Shown here in pieces: positions 25,284 to 32,534 of a stretch of DNA of 32,754 nucleotides; within the stretch, counting starts at the first letter, position 1; the number at the start of each line of letters is the position of its first letter. The position numbers and the translations under genes were made by a program. Source of the stretch: an uncultured Anaerolineales bacterium. GTDB lineage: Bacteria; Chloroflexota; Anaerolineae; Anaerolineales; UBA4823. The notes under the pieces were generated by a model, which saw nothing but the letters and a program-made list of their open reading frames with translations, was not told where the DNA came from and did not search any database. The stretch covers positions 1-32,754 of the forward strand of contig CALFWB010000034.1 in NCBI GenBank assembly GCA_937928795.1. The letters run 5' to 3'.

Positions 25284-25302
25284 AATCATAAAAATAATGA
25301 TT
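25284..25302. promoter_or_regulatory. inverted repeat upstream of gap
   Basis: AATCAT, seven A/T bases, ATGATT form a perfect 6-bp dyad in the otherwise empty 128-bp yvcK-gap region. A TAAAAT at 25264-25269 could be a -10, which would put the dyad just inside the transcript as an operator or weak hairpin. No regulator is encoded nearby. Confidence 0.3.
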
Positions 25303-25328
25303 CTAATATCAATACATGGAGGTTTAAA

Positions 25329-26387
25329 ATGACAACCAAAGTTGGCATCAACGGATTTGGACGGATCGGACGGCAAGTGCTCAAGGCGATCTTGGATTAC
25401 CACAGTGATACCCTGGAGGTTGTGGCGTTTAACGATATTGGGGATATGAAAACGATGGCACACCTCTTGAAATATGACTCAAACTATGGCCGCTTTGATC
25501 GAAAAGTCGAAGTTGAAGACGATGGACTCTTGATTGATGGGAAGAAGATCAAGGGCTTCAAGGAAACGGATCCAGCCAATATCCCTTGGGGCGATTTGGG
25601 AGTGGATATTGTGATCGAATCCACCGGTTTGTTTACCATCAAGAAAGATGGGATCAACAAAAAAGGCAAAATGGTCAAAGGAGCAGAGAACCATATCACT
25701 AGCGGTGGTGCAAAGAAAGTGATTATCACAGCTCCGGCTGAAGGTGAAGACATTACAATCGTTTTGGGAGTTAACGAGGACAAATACGACCCGGCGAATC
25801 ATCATGTTGTCTCAAATGCTTCTTGCACGACCAACTGTCTGGCGCCGGCGATTAAGGTTGTCCACGATCGTTTCAAGGTCGTGCGCGGCTTTATGACCAC
25901 CATTCATGCCTACACGAACGATCAGAAAATTTTGGATTTACCGCATAGCGATTTGCGCCGTGCTCGCGCTGCAGCGATGAGCATTATCCCAACGACCACC
26001 GGCGCTGCCCGAGCACTAAAGCTAGTTATCCCTGATCTGGCTGGTAAAGTGGACGGATACGCCCTGCGCGTTCCTACCTCGACGGTTTCGGTTGTGGATT
26101 TGACGGTAGAGCTGGAAAAAGCGACCACGACGGAAGAACTGCGCCAAACCTATCGCGAGGCAGCAGCTCAACCGCCACTAAAAGGTATCCTTGAGGCAGT
26201 TGAGGAACCCCTGGTGAGCATTGATTTCAAGGGTAGCGCTTACAGCTCGTCGGTGGATTTGCCCTTTACAATGGTTTTGGGTAAAGAAGAGAGCAATTTT
26301 GCCAAGATTGTCAGTTGGTATGACAATGAATGGGGGTACTCGGTGCGGACGGCCGATCTGGCAGCCTTGATGGCGAAATCACTCTAA
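25329..26387 (+). CDS. gap: glyceraldehyde-3-phosphate dehydrogenase, type I
   Basis: The enzyme oxidises glyceraldehyde 3-phosphate to 1,3-bisphosphoglycerate with NAD or NADP. The 352 residues show the Rossmann start [19 protein letters not shown], the catalytic Cys166 in [22 protein letters not shown] with the His pair partner, and [11 protein letters not shown] near the end. It is some 15 residues longer than most because of a Lys/Gly-rich insertion (about 106-125, around [18 protein letters not shown]). GGAGG lies 6 nt before the ATG, a strong ribosome site. It leads the gap-pgk-tpiA set. Confidence 0.97.
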   Translation: MTTKVGINGFGRIGRQVLKAILDYHSDTLEVVAFNDIGDMKTMAHLLKYDSNYGRFDRKVEVEDDGLLIDGKKIKGFKETDPANIPWGDLGVDIVIESTGLFTIKKDGINKKGKMVKGAENHITSGGAKKVIITAPAEGEDITIVLGVNEDKYDPANHHVVSNASCTTNCLAPAIKVVHDRFKVVRGFMTTIHAYTNDQKILDLPHSDLRRARAAAMSIIPTTTGAARALKLVIPDLAGKVDGYALRVPTSTVSVVDLTVELEKATTTEELRQTYREAAAQPPLKGILEAVEEPLVSIDFKGSAYSSSVDLPFTMVLGKEESNFAKIVSWYDNEWGYSVRTADLAALMAKSL

Positions 26388-26392
26388 GGATA

Positions 26393-26428
26393 AGAGAGTC
26401 CCCGCAATGGGGACTCTCTTTGAGAGTC
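26393..26428 (+). promoter_or_regulatory. mutually exclusive hairpins between gap and pgk
   Basis: AGAGAGTCCCC (26393-26403) and GGGGACTCTCT (26409-26419) form an 11-bp perfect stem with loop GCAAT, starting 6 nt after the gap stop. The 3' arm can pair instead with GAGAGTC (26422-26428) as a 7-bp stem with loop TTT, because GAGAGTC is repeated on both sides. There is no U-tract, so this is not a standard terminator. It may protect or process the gap mRNA or set the gap:pgk ratio. Confidence 0.6.
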
Positions 26429-26495
26429 AAACTGGCGCAAAGAATACAAGTAGATCGATGCATTTGGAAAAATCGTTGCATTGAAGGAGTGACCA

Positions 26496-27671
26496 ATGTT
26501 CAACAAGAAAACCGTTCGGGATATGGACTTTAAGGGTAAAAAAGCCCTTGTGCGGGTAGATTTCAATGTTCCTATCAAAGAGGGTGTTGTTTCGGACGAT
26601 ACCCGAATTCAGGCAGCCCTCCCTACTATCCAATATTTGCTCGACCAGGGCGCTGCTGTTATTTTGTGTTCGCACTTAGGTCGTCCTAAAGAGGGCCCCG
26701 ACCCTCAGTTTTCTATGAAGCCAACTGCAGATCATTTATCTAAGCTATTGGGGAAACCGGTTGCCTTTGCGGAGGATTGCGTTGGTCCAGTCGCCGAGGA
26801 AGCTGCTAGCAAGCTAAAGCCAGGGGACATCTTGGTGTTGGAAAACACGCGTTTTCACAAAGGTGAAACCAAAAATGATCCCGAAATGGCAAAGCAGTTA
26901 GCTGCTTTAGCTGACGTTTATGTCAATGATGCCTTTGGTTCTGCTCATCGTGCCCATGCTTCTACTGAAGGGGTAGCCAAGTACCTTCCAGCAGTGGCAG
27001 GTTTTTTGATGGAAAAAGAGATCCAATACCTTGGACAGGCGATTGCCAATCCCGAAAAACCGTTTGTGGCAATTTTGGGTGGAGCCAAGATCAGCGATAA
27101 AATTGGGGTGATCCGCAATCTTCTTTCTAAAGCGGATCAGGTCTTAATCGGGGGCGGGATGGCAAACACGTTTTTCAAAGCTCAGGGTTATCCGGTCGGC
27201 GATTCACTGGTCGAAGATGAAGCGCTGGATGTGGCAAAAGAACTACTGGCGGAGGGCAGCACCAAGTTGCGCTTGCCCGTGGATGTGGTCATCGCCGATA
27301 AATTTGAAGATGGCGCTGAAAAGAAGACGATGAGCATGGGACCGATTCCTGAAGGGTGGCGCATTATGGATATCGGTCCAGAAACGGTTGCCGCCTTTCG
27401 GAAGGTTATCTTGTCTGCCGGCACCATCGTCTGGAACGGCCCAATGGGTGTGTTTGAATTTCCCAACTTTGCCGAAGGCACTTTTGAAATTGCCAAAGCT
27501 GTGGCAGAATGCAAGGGCACGACCATCATAGGTGGTGGTGACTCTGTTTCGGCTGTGAAGAAATCTGGCGTCGCCGATCGAATCACGCACATCTCAACCG
27601 GCGGCGGTGCTTCGTTAGAAATGCTTGAAGGGTTGGTTTTGCCCGGTGTGGCGGCTTTACTAGATAAGTAA
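26496..27671 (+). CDS. pgk: phosphoglycerate kinase
   Basis: PGK transfers the acyl phosphate of 1,3-bisphosphoglycerate to ADP. The 391-residue length is typical of bacteria. Substrate-domain motifs [36 protein letters not shown] and LLENTRF-like [12 protein letters not shown] are present, as are [16 protein letters not shown], the hinge [14 protein letters not shown], and the nucleotide motifs [18 protein letters not shown] and [17 protein letters not shown] lies 6 nt before the ATG. A rho-independent terminator follows the stop, so transcription of gap-pgk ends here at least in part. Confidence 0.97.
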   Translation: MFNKKTVRDMDFKGKKALVRVDFNVPIKEGVVSDDTRIQAALPTIQYLLDQGAAVILCSHLGRPKEGPDPQFSMKPTADHLSKLLGKPVAFAEDCVGPVAEEAASKLKPGDILVLENTRFHKGETKNDPEMAKQLAALADVYVNDAFGSAHRAHASTEGVAKYLPAVAGFLMEKEIQYLGQAIANPEKPFVAILGGAKISDKIGVIRNLLSKADQVLIGGGMANTFFKAQGYPVGDSLVEDEALDVAKELLAEGSTKLRLPVDVVIADKFEDGAEKKTMSMGPIPEGWRIMDIGPETVAAFRKVILSAGTIVWNGPMGVFEFPNFAEGTFEIAKAVAECKGTTIIGGGDSVSAVKKSGVADRITHISTGGGASLEMLEGLVLPGVAALLDK

Positions 27672-27685
27672 GCAGAGTTAAAATT

Positions 27686-27734
27686 AAGCGAAGGAGCCCT
27701 GATGATACCTGACTCCTTCGCTTTTTCCCTTTTT
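27686..27734 (+). terminator. rho-independent terminator after pgk
   Basis: AAGCGAAGGAG (27686-27696) and CTCCTTCGCTT (27713-27723) form an 11-bp perfect stem with a 16-nt loop, followed by T-rich sequence TTTCCCTTTTTG. It is the clearest intrinsic terminator in the window. Confidence 0.85.
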
Positions 27735-27786
27735 GCACCAGTTACTCGGCCGGATTTGCAAAAGAAATCTCGTTGCTCAGCGGTAG

Positions 27787-27813
27787 TCGTGGGCGATCGC
27801 CATCGCCCCACGA
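27787..27813 (+). promoter_or_regulatory. GC-rich hairpin between pgk and tpiA
   Basis: TCGTGGGCGAT (27787-27797) pairs with ATCGCCCCACGA (27802-27813) over 11 bp with one bulged C and loop CGCC. It contains the palindrome GGCGATCGCC. No U-tract follows. It may be a second transcript barrier, an interspersed palindrome or an operator; I cannot decide between these. Confidence 0.45.
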
Positions 27814-27895
27814 TTGGAATACGAAGCACTGGGGGAATTGCATCCTGTTCGGCAGGTAATTTTGATAATTCTCATCATCGTCTTGTGAGGTGACC

Positions 27896-28672
27896 ATGAA
27901 ACGAAAACCACTTGTTGCAGGCAACTGGAAAATGTATCAAACGATCGCAGAGGCACGCCAGCTTGTGCCTGAATTGGTGCGAGGTTTACAAGAGATAATG
28001 GGTGTTCAAAAAGTGATCTGCCCTCCCTTTACTGCCCTTTTGGCGGTTAAAGCTTTATTGGAAGGGACAGATATTGGTCTTGGAGCTCAGGACTTATTTT
28101 GGGAGCTAGAAGGAGCTTATACAGGTGAAATTTCGCCGAAGATGGTGGCTGAGCTTTGCCAATATGTGATTATCGGTCATTCTGAACGACGCACCTACTT
28201 TGGTGAGACAGACGAGAGCGTCAACCGAAAGGTTAAGGCAGCGCTTGAGGCCGGCTTGATTCCGATCGTATGTGTGGGTGAGACCCTCGAGGAGAATGAA
28301 AAAGGCTTGACGGAAATCGTCCTTCAAAGACAGGTCAAAGTCGGTTTACAAGGGATTGATCTGAAGCTGGACGAGCAGGAGCGGGTGCCCCTCTTGATCG
28401 CTTATGAACCGGTATGGGCGATTGGCACGGGTAAAGCCGCCAGTGGAGAATTTGCCAACAACGTGGTCAGAGAAGTGATTCGTCCTGAACTAGCATCGCT
28501 GTTTGGAGACCAGGTTGCTCAGGCGACTCGCGTGCTCTATGGCGGTTCAGTCAAGGCGAAGAATGCTGGAGAGTTCTTTGGGCAGACCGAAATTGATGGT
28601 GCGCTGGTCGGTGGGGCGAGTCTCAAGGCGGATGAGTTTGTTGGTATTGTGGCTGCGGCTGCAGAAGGTTAA
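27896..28672 (+). CDS. tpiA: triose-phosphate isomerase
   Basis: TIM interconverts dihydroxyacetone phosphate and glyceraldehyde 3-phosphate. The 258-residue protein has all catalytic parts: Lys12 in AGNWKM, His in IIGHSERRTYFGETDE, Glu in IAYEPVWAIGTGK with the flexible loop, and LYGGSVKAKNAGEF for phosphate. I use the ATG at 27896, with GAGG 5 nt upstream, rather than the GTG at 27890. It lies beyond a terminator from pgk, so it probably has its own promoter (GATAAT near 27863 is a candidate). The NusG-like gene follows after 42 nt and could be co-transcribed. Confidence 0.96.
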   Translation: MKRKPLVAGNWKMYQTIAEARQLVPELVRGLQEIMGVQKVICPPFTALLAVKALLEGTDIGLGAQDLFWELEGAYTGEISPKMVAELCQYVIIGHSERRTYFGETDESVNRKVKAALEAGLIPIVCVGETLEENEKGLTEIVLQRQVKVGLQGIDLKLDEQERVPLLIAYEPVWAIGTGKAASGEFANNVVREVIRPELASLFGDQVAQATRVLYGGSVKAKNAGEFFGQTEIDGALVGGASLKADEFVGIVAAAAEG

Positions 28673-28714
28673 CCGCCAACTCATCTTCAAATCTTATCAT
28701 TTTAGGAAACAGCG

Positions 28715-29227
28715 ATGTCGGTCGATTGGTATGCATTAAGGAGTAAGCCACGCAAGGAAGAGGTTGTTTATCGTCAGATTCTCAACCAGGATATCGAAGT
28801 CTATTATCCGCGCCTGCGAGTGCACCCAATTAATCCGCGGGCTAGAAAAATTCAGCCATACTTTCCAGGGTATCTGTTTGTCCATGTAGATTTGGACGCG
28901 CTTGGATTATCTTATTTTCAATGGATGCCTCATACCTTAGGGTTGGTTTGTTTTGGTGAGGAGGCAGCAATTGTTCCTGACCATCTCATCGCCGAACTCA
29001 AGAAGCGGGTGCGAGAAATCGCCAATGCAGGGGGAGAATTTTTTGATGGTTTGAAGACGGGCGACACCGTTTACATCCATCAAGGACCGTTTGCCGGCTA
29101 TGAGGCAATTTTCGATGTGCGCCTTCCCGGCAGTGAGCGCGTCCGAGTTTTGCTCAAGCTTTTGAACGATCAGCGGCAGGTGCCTATGGAATTAAGCATT
29201 GACTATCTGGCACGCAAGAAAAAGTGA
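28715..29227 (+). CDS. specialised NusG paralogue (RfaH/UpxY/LoaP-like antiterminator)
   Basis: The 170-residue protein has an NGN domain (about 1-105: DWYALRSKPRKEEVVYRQIL, YYPRLRVH, KIQPYFPGYLFVHVDL) and a C-terminal KOW domain (about 112-166: LKTGDTVYIHQGPFAGYEAIF). The KPRKE and P-x-FPGYLFV motifs fit specialised NusG proteins, which bind RNA polymerase at a target element and let it read through long, often polysaccharide, operons; housekeeping NusG has a different WY-x-V-HT-x-SG-x-E start. GDP-mannose dehydratase and other envelope genes follow, and a large dyad fills the gap. AGGA is 7 nt before the ATG. Confidence 0.85.
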   Translation: MSVDWYALRSKPRKEEVVYRQILNQDIEVYYPRLRVHPINPRARKIQPYFPGYLFVHVDLDALGLSYFQWMPHTLGLVCFGEEAAIVPDHLIAELKKRVREIANAGGEFFDGLKTGDTVYIHQGPFAGYEAIFDVRLPGSERVRVLLKLLNDQRQVPMELSIDYLARKKK

Positions 29228-29305
29228 GTGTCCACACAAAAGTTGTAGGACAACTCAATGAGTTGTCCTACAAAGCAATGTTGACAACAACTTTTGAGTG
29301 CACAC
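29228..29305 (+). promoter_or_regulatory. nested dyad with competing stems between the NusG paralogue and gmd
   Basis: Outer arms GTGTCCACACAAAAGTTGT (29228-29246) and ACAACTTTTGAGTGCACAC (29287-29305) match at 17 of 19 positions. Inside, TTGTAGGACAACTC (29243-29256) and GAGTTGTCCTACAA (29260-29273) form a perfect 14-bp stem with loop AAT. The arms share four bases, and AGTTGT/ACAACT half-sites occur twice each, so alternative pairings compete. The element starts right after the stop of the NusG-like gene. No U-tract follows. It could be an antiterminator target, an operator, or a small inverted-repeat element. Confidence 0.75.
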
Positions 29306-29321
29306 AAAGGTGAACATTTGG

Positions 29322-29330
29322 TGATAGAAT
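29322..29330 (+). promoter_or_regulatory. extended -10 promoter candidate for gmd
   Basis: TGATAGAAT is an extended -10, with predicted start about 29337 and a 40-nt leader that ends in GGAGG before the gmd ATG. No -35 is visible. TAGCGT at 29344-29349, in the leader, matches the core of the E. coli ops element, but six bases can match by chance. Confidence 0.4.
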
Positions 29331-29376
29331 TTTCCAAATTTTTTAGCGTAGAAATTCTCCTCGAGTTGGAGGGTAA

Positions 29377-30444
29377 ATGACCAAGGCATTGATTACCGGG
29401 ATCACGGGGCAAGATGGCTCATACCTAGCCGAGCTTTTGCTCTCAAAAGGATATGAGGTTCATGGTCTCATTCGCAGGGCAAGCACGTTTAATACCCATC
29501 GGATCGACCATCTCTATCGTGATCCCCATAACGGTGAGCAAGTTAAGTTATATCTACACTATGGCGACTTAGCCAATACCGGCAACCTGGTGGATCTAAT
29601 CTACAATATCCGTCCTGACGAAGTCTACCATTTGGCTGCCCAAAGCCACGTGCGGGTGAGTTTTGATTTACCCGAGTATACCGGCGACATCACCGGGCTA
29701 GGGACAATGCGCATCTTGGAGGCTATTCGTAAGAGCGGCATCAAGGCCCGTTTTTACCAAGCTTCTTCTAGCGAAATGTTCGGCAGCGCTAAGCCGCCTC
29801 AAAACGAGAAGACCCCCTTTCAACCTCAAAGCCCTTACGCGGCAGCAAAAGTCTATGCTTATTGGGTGACGCGCAATTATCGCGATGCCTATCAGCTCTT
29901 TGCCAGCAATGGCATTTTGTTCAACCACGAATCGCCGCGGCGCGGTGAGACCTTTGTCACGCGCAAAATTACGCGTGGACTCGCAGCTATCCTTGCCGGC
30001 AAGCAGAAAAAACTCTATCTTGGAAATTTAGATGCCAAGCGAGACTGGGGCTATGCCCCAGATTATGTCGCCGCAATGTGGAAAATCCTACAACATGACC
30101 GCCCGGATGACTTTGTGATTGGCACGGGTGAAGCGCACTCGGTTCGGGAATTTTTGGAAGAAGCCTTTGGCTATATGAATATGGATTGGCGCGAGTATGT
30201 CGAAATTGACCCGCGCTATTTTCGCCCCACCGAGGTGGATTTTCTTTTGGCTGATTATGCCTATGCGCGCAAAACCCTGGGTTGGGAGCCGCGGATTTAT
30301 TTCAAAGATTTGGTTAAGATCATGGTGGATGCTGACTTGGAACTAGCCGGACTGCAATCCCCTGGCGAAGGGAAGAAACTTTTGGAGAAACATCATGGGG
30401 CGTGGCATCGCTGGGAAAGTCAAGTGGTCTCGATGGGGATGTAG
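29377..30444 (+). CDS. gmd: GDP-mannose 4,6-dehydratase
   Basis: GMD converts GDP-mannose to GDP-4-keto-6-deoxymannose, the precursor of GDP-fucose, GDP-rhamnose and related deoxysugars of surface glycans. The 355-residue extended SDR shows [20 protein letters not shown] (NADP site), [31 protein letters not shown], catalytic SSSEMFG (Glu133) and Tyr154-x3-Lys158 in [12 protein letters not shown], and [18 protein letters not shown], all characteristic of GMD. No fcl/gmer or rmd is in the window; the next steps may lie beyond it. A strong ribosome site GGAGG precedes the ATG. Confidence 0.96.
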   Translation: MTKALITGITGQDGSYLAELLLSKGYEVHGLIRRASTFNTHRIDHLYRDPHNGEQVKLYLHYGDLANTGNLVDLIYNIRPDEVYHLAAQSHVRVSFDLPEYTGDITGLGTMRILEAIRKSGIKARFYQASSSEMFGSAKPPQNEKTPFQPQSPYAAAKVYAYWVTRNYRDAYQLFASNGILFNHESPRRGETFVTRKITRGLAAILAGKQKKLYLGNLDAKRDWGYAPDYVAAMWKILQHDRPDDFVIGTGEAHSVREFLEEAFGYMNMDWREYVEIDPRYFRPTEVDFLLADYAYARKTLGWEPRIYFKDLVKIMVDADLELAGLQSPGEGKKLLEKHHGAWHRWESQVVSMGM

Positions 30445-30495
30445 GAGTGTTAGTTGAAGGAATTCATGCAGATCCGTTGATGGAGGACATTAACG

Positions 30496-31173
30496 GTGGA
30501 AACTTGTATCAAAAAGAGTATTGGCGTATTCTTGTGGGGCTTTTTTGTTTTGCTGATGATCGCTTGTAATCCGAGTCGGCTAGAAAATGTTCCTGAAAAA
30601 GAGATTTTGACTCCGACTGTGACTTTTCCCCCGATAACACCTCTGAGCACCCTTAGGGTTACAGATGCGCCGCAATTTTCTCCTACTGGGACAGTCACGT
30701 CCCCTGCCAGACCAACCTCCACCCCCTGGCCCACGGTTGATCCCACTTTGTATGCCACTCTGTACGTGACCCCGACATTCACCTTTACACCCACGCCAAA
30801 TTACTATGCTTCTATGAAATCTCTCTATCTTCAAATGATCGGTGAGTGGTGGGGCAGAATGGGTGTCACGGTTAATCGACAAGGGAGGAAGGCCTTTTAT
30901 GTGGTTGTTGTGCTTAATCCCCAATGCGAGATGGGGCAAATTTGCGGCCGCTATCACTTTGACGATGGCTGCTTTGGAGAGTTGGTGTTGGATAATTGGC
31001 GGCCAACCTTCTTGGTTTTTCGTAATTTGGAATATTCTGGAAAAACCAATTGTCCAAAATGGAGGACAATCAATGTTGCGCCTCTTAAGAATGAGCGGCT
31101 TTCCTTTAGCTTTTCCTATCGCAATGAAGAGGGGAAAAGAGTAAATAAAAGTGTCGTTTTGCGCAGAAAGTGA
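30496..31173 (+). CDS. small lipoprotein with Thr/Pro linker, unknown domain
   Basis: The 225-residue product starts with a lipoprotein signal (METCIKKSIG, a hydrophobic stretch and LMIAC, Cys24), followed by a long Thr/Pro/Ser-rich spacer (about 35-95) and a C-terminal domain of about 120 residues rich in beta strands, with Cys residues (QCEMGQICG, DDGCFGE, TNCPKW) that may form disulphides. I do not recognise the domain. The GTG start has GGAGG 9 nt upstream. It follows gmd by 51 nt and precedes the nucleotidyltransferase-like gene by 6 nt. Confidence 0.75.
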   Translation: METCIKKSIGVFLWGFFVLLMIACNPSRLENVPEKEILTPTVTFPPITPLSTLRVTDAPQFSPTGTVTSPARPTSTPWPTVDPTLYATLYVTPTFTFTPTPNYYASMKSLYLQMIGEWWGRMGVTVNRQGRKAFYVVVVLNPQCEMGQICGRYHFDDGCFGELVLDNWRPTFLVFRNLEYSGKTNCPKWRTINVAPLKNERLSFSFSYRNEEGKRVNKSVVLRRK

Positions 31174-31179
31174 AAACGA

Positions 31180-32343
31180 TTGGCTCAATTCGAAGAACTC
31201 GATCAGGTTCTAGTGCAAATCCTGAATGGGCAGAGTTTACCTTTACTCAGCGAATTCTGTTCCGGGGAGCGCTGGCAACAACTCTATCAGCGGGCAGAAC
31301 GCCATGGTTTAGCGTCGCTGGTCTATTGGCACACCCGTCAAGGTCAATTTTCCATCCCTCAACCGCTTTTCGAGCAATTTAAGCAAGCTTACCTCGCCAC
31401 CTTAGCAAGGAATAGAATTTTTTACAATGAGTTAGAGCGCGTCGTGAGTGCTCTGACTGGGCGGGGTATCGCTGTGGTCTTATTGAAGGGAGCTGTGTTT
31501 GCCCGTATGTTGTACGAGGACATCGGATTAAGGCCGATGAGCGATTTGGACATTCTGGTGCGGAAGACAGATATTCCACAAGTCGTTTCCTTGCTCAAGG
31601 GAAACGGATACATCGAGCCGGTTTTGCATCAGAGCGAGCTGTTGAAACAGGATGTTACCCATGATGTCCACTTACGCCAATCGCAGCCACCGTATGTTGA
31701 TATCGAGGTGCACTGGCTTTTGGTGGGCGGTGAAAGATTCCGCCAGAAGACCGATATGGACTGGTTTTGGCAAAGGATTGTGCCGTTTGAAGGATGGTCC
31801 GAAGGGGTCTACACCTTATCACCTACCGCGCATCTGCTTTATTTGTGTGGTCATTTGGGTTTCCAACACGGTTTAGGGAATATCGGACTGCTCTGGTTGG
31901 TCGATATCAGACGCTTTTTAGCCAAGTATGAACACGTAATCGATTGGGAAGAATTCGTGGCGGGGGCAAAACACCATTTGTGGAGTGCAGCGGCTTACTA
32001 TACATTCCGAGAAGTTCAAAACTATTTCCTCCAGGCACCGCCTGAAGCCGTTTTGGAGCAATTAAGCTTTCAGATGACCTCAGAAGAGGAAAGACAGGTG
32101 CTCGCTTTGAGCAGGATGGCGCCAAGCCGGGTGGGGTTGGCTTGGATACAATTTCAACAATTAAGCCGGGCAGCCAAGTTGCGCAACATCATCGGGCGTT
32201 TGTTCCCTTCTTTGGCGTTTATGCGCCAGCGGTATGGGTTTCGGTCAAATTGGCAGGCGATCCTCGGTTATCCCATCCGTTGGGTGGATTTAGCACAAGT
32301 TTTCATGAAATATCTGCAGGCTCGAATCAAGGGTAAGCGGTAA
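31180..32343 (+). CDS. nucleotidyltransferase-fold protein of the NTP_transf_5 type
   Basis: The 387-residue protein has the core of the uncharacterised nucleotidyltransferase family often found in capsule and exopolysaccharide loci: VVLLKGAVFARMLYEDIGLRPMSDLDILV (about 99-127), with the Asp-x-Asp that would hold metal, then HDVHL and VDIEVHWLLV, and a helical C-terminal half. The start is a TTG (31180) only 6 nt after the lipoprotein stop; a GTG at 31213 is an alternative. Its chemistry is not established for the family; the setting argues for a role in surface glycan synthesis or modification. Confidence 0.8.
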   Translation: MAQFEELDQVLVQILNGQSLPLLSEFCSGERWQQLYQRAERHGLASLVYWHTRQGQFSIPQPLFEQFKQAYLATLARNRIFYNELERVVSALTGRGIAVVLLKGAVFARMLYEDIGLRPMSDLDILVRKTDIPQVVSLLKGNGYIEPVLHQSELLKQDVTHDVHLRQSQPPYVDIEVHWLLVGGERFRQKTDMDWFWQRIVPFEGWSEGVYTLSPTAHLLYLCGHLGFQHGLGNIGLLWLVDIRRFLAKYEHVIDWEEFVAGAKHHLWSAAAYYTFREVQNYFLQAPPEAVLEQLSFQMTSEEERQVLALSRMAPSRVGLAWIQFQQLSRAAKLRNIIGRLFPSLAFMRQRYGFRSNWQAILGYPIRWVDLAQVFMKYLQARIKGKR

Positions 32344-32376
32344 GTACGCTGTTGCTTGTTATTCGCTGTGGTTGCC

Positions 32377-32510
32377 CGTTTCGATAAGCTCAACCTCGCG
32401 GGTTTCGGTACGCCACGCTACTCAACCCGCCTGAGGGCGGTTTCGGTACGCCACGCTACTCAACCCGCGGTTTTGGCGGGTCGAGTAGGGCGCCAGCCCG
32501 TATCGAGACC
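32377..32510. repeat. cluster of direct and inverted repeat units
   Basis: Two identical 30-bp units lie at 32401-32430 and 32439-32468, separated by 8 bp. A shortened copy (GTTTCGATA...CTCAACCTCGC) precedes them at about 32378-32400, and a diverged inverted copy at 32476-32510 ends GTATCGAGACC. The units contain the GTTTCG(G/A)TACG and CTACTCAACC motifs seen in dispersed repeats of other high-copy families. There is no coding potential; this fills most of the gap between the two flanking convergent genes. Confidence 0.8.
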
Positions 32511-32534
32511 CCCTACAATAGCAAATTCAAATTC

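Noticed and set aside
26412-26428. Intrinsic terminator between gap and pgk
   Set aside because: The stems are perfect but only three T residues follow; no U-tract. Recorded instead as an RNA structure of unknown role.
27188-27829. 213-codon open frame on the minus strand opposite pgk
   Set aside because: The plus strand encodes a fully conserved PGK; the minus frame also crosses the terminator hairpin and has a Ser/Pro-rich sequence with no motif.
29228-29305. Insertion-sequence remnant with terminal inverted repeats
   Set aside because: The arms are IS-like in length, but no transposase remnant and no exact target-site duplication is seen. A MITE remains possible and is noted in the finding.
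30450-30794. Open frame on the minus strand opposite the lipoprotein, rich in Val and Gly
   Set aside because: It mirrors the Thr/Pro-rich linker of the lipoprotein gene; low-complexity coding on one strand often leaves the other open. No ribosome site or family resemblance.
30580-31188. 202-codon open frame on the minus strand opposite the lipoprotein
   Set aside because: It spans the whole lipoprotein gene, starts without a ribosome site, and has no recognisable domain.
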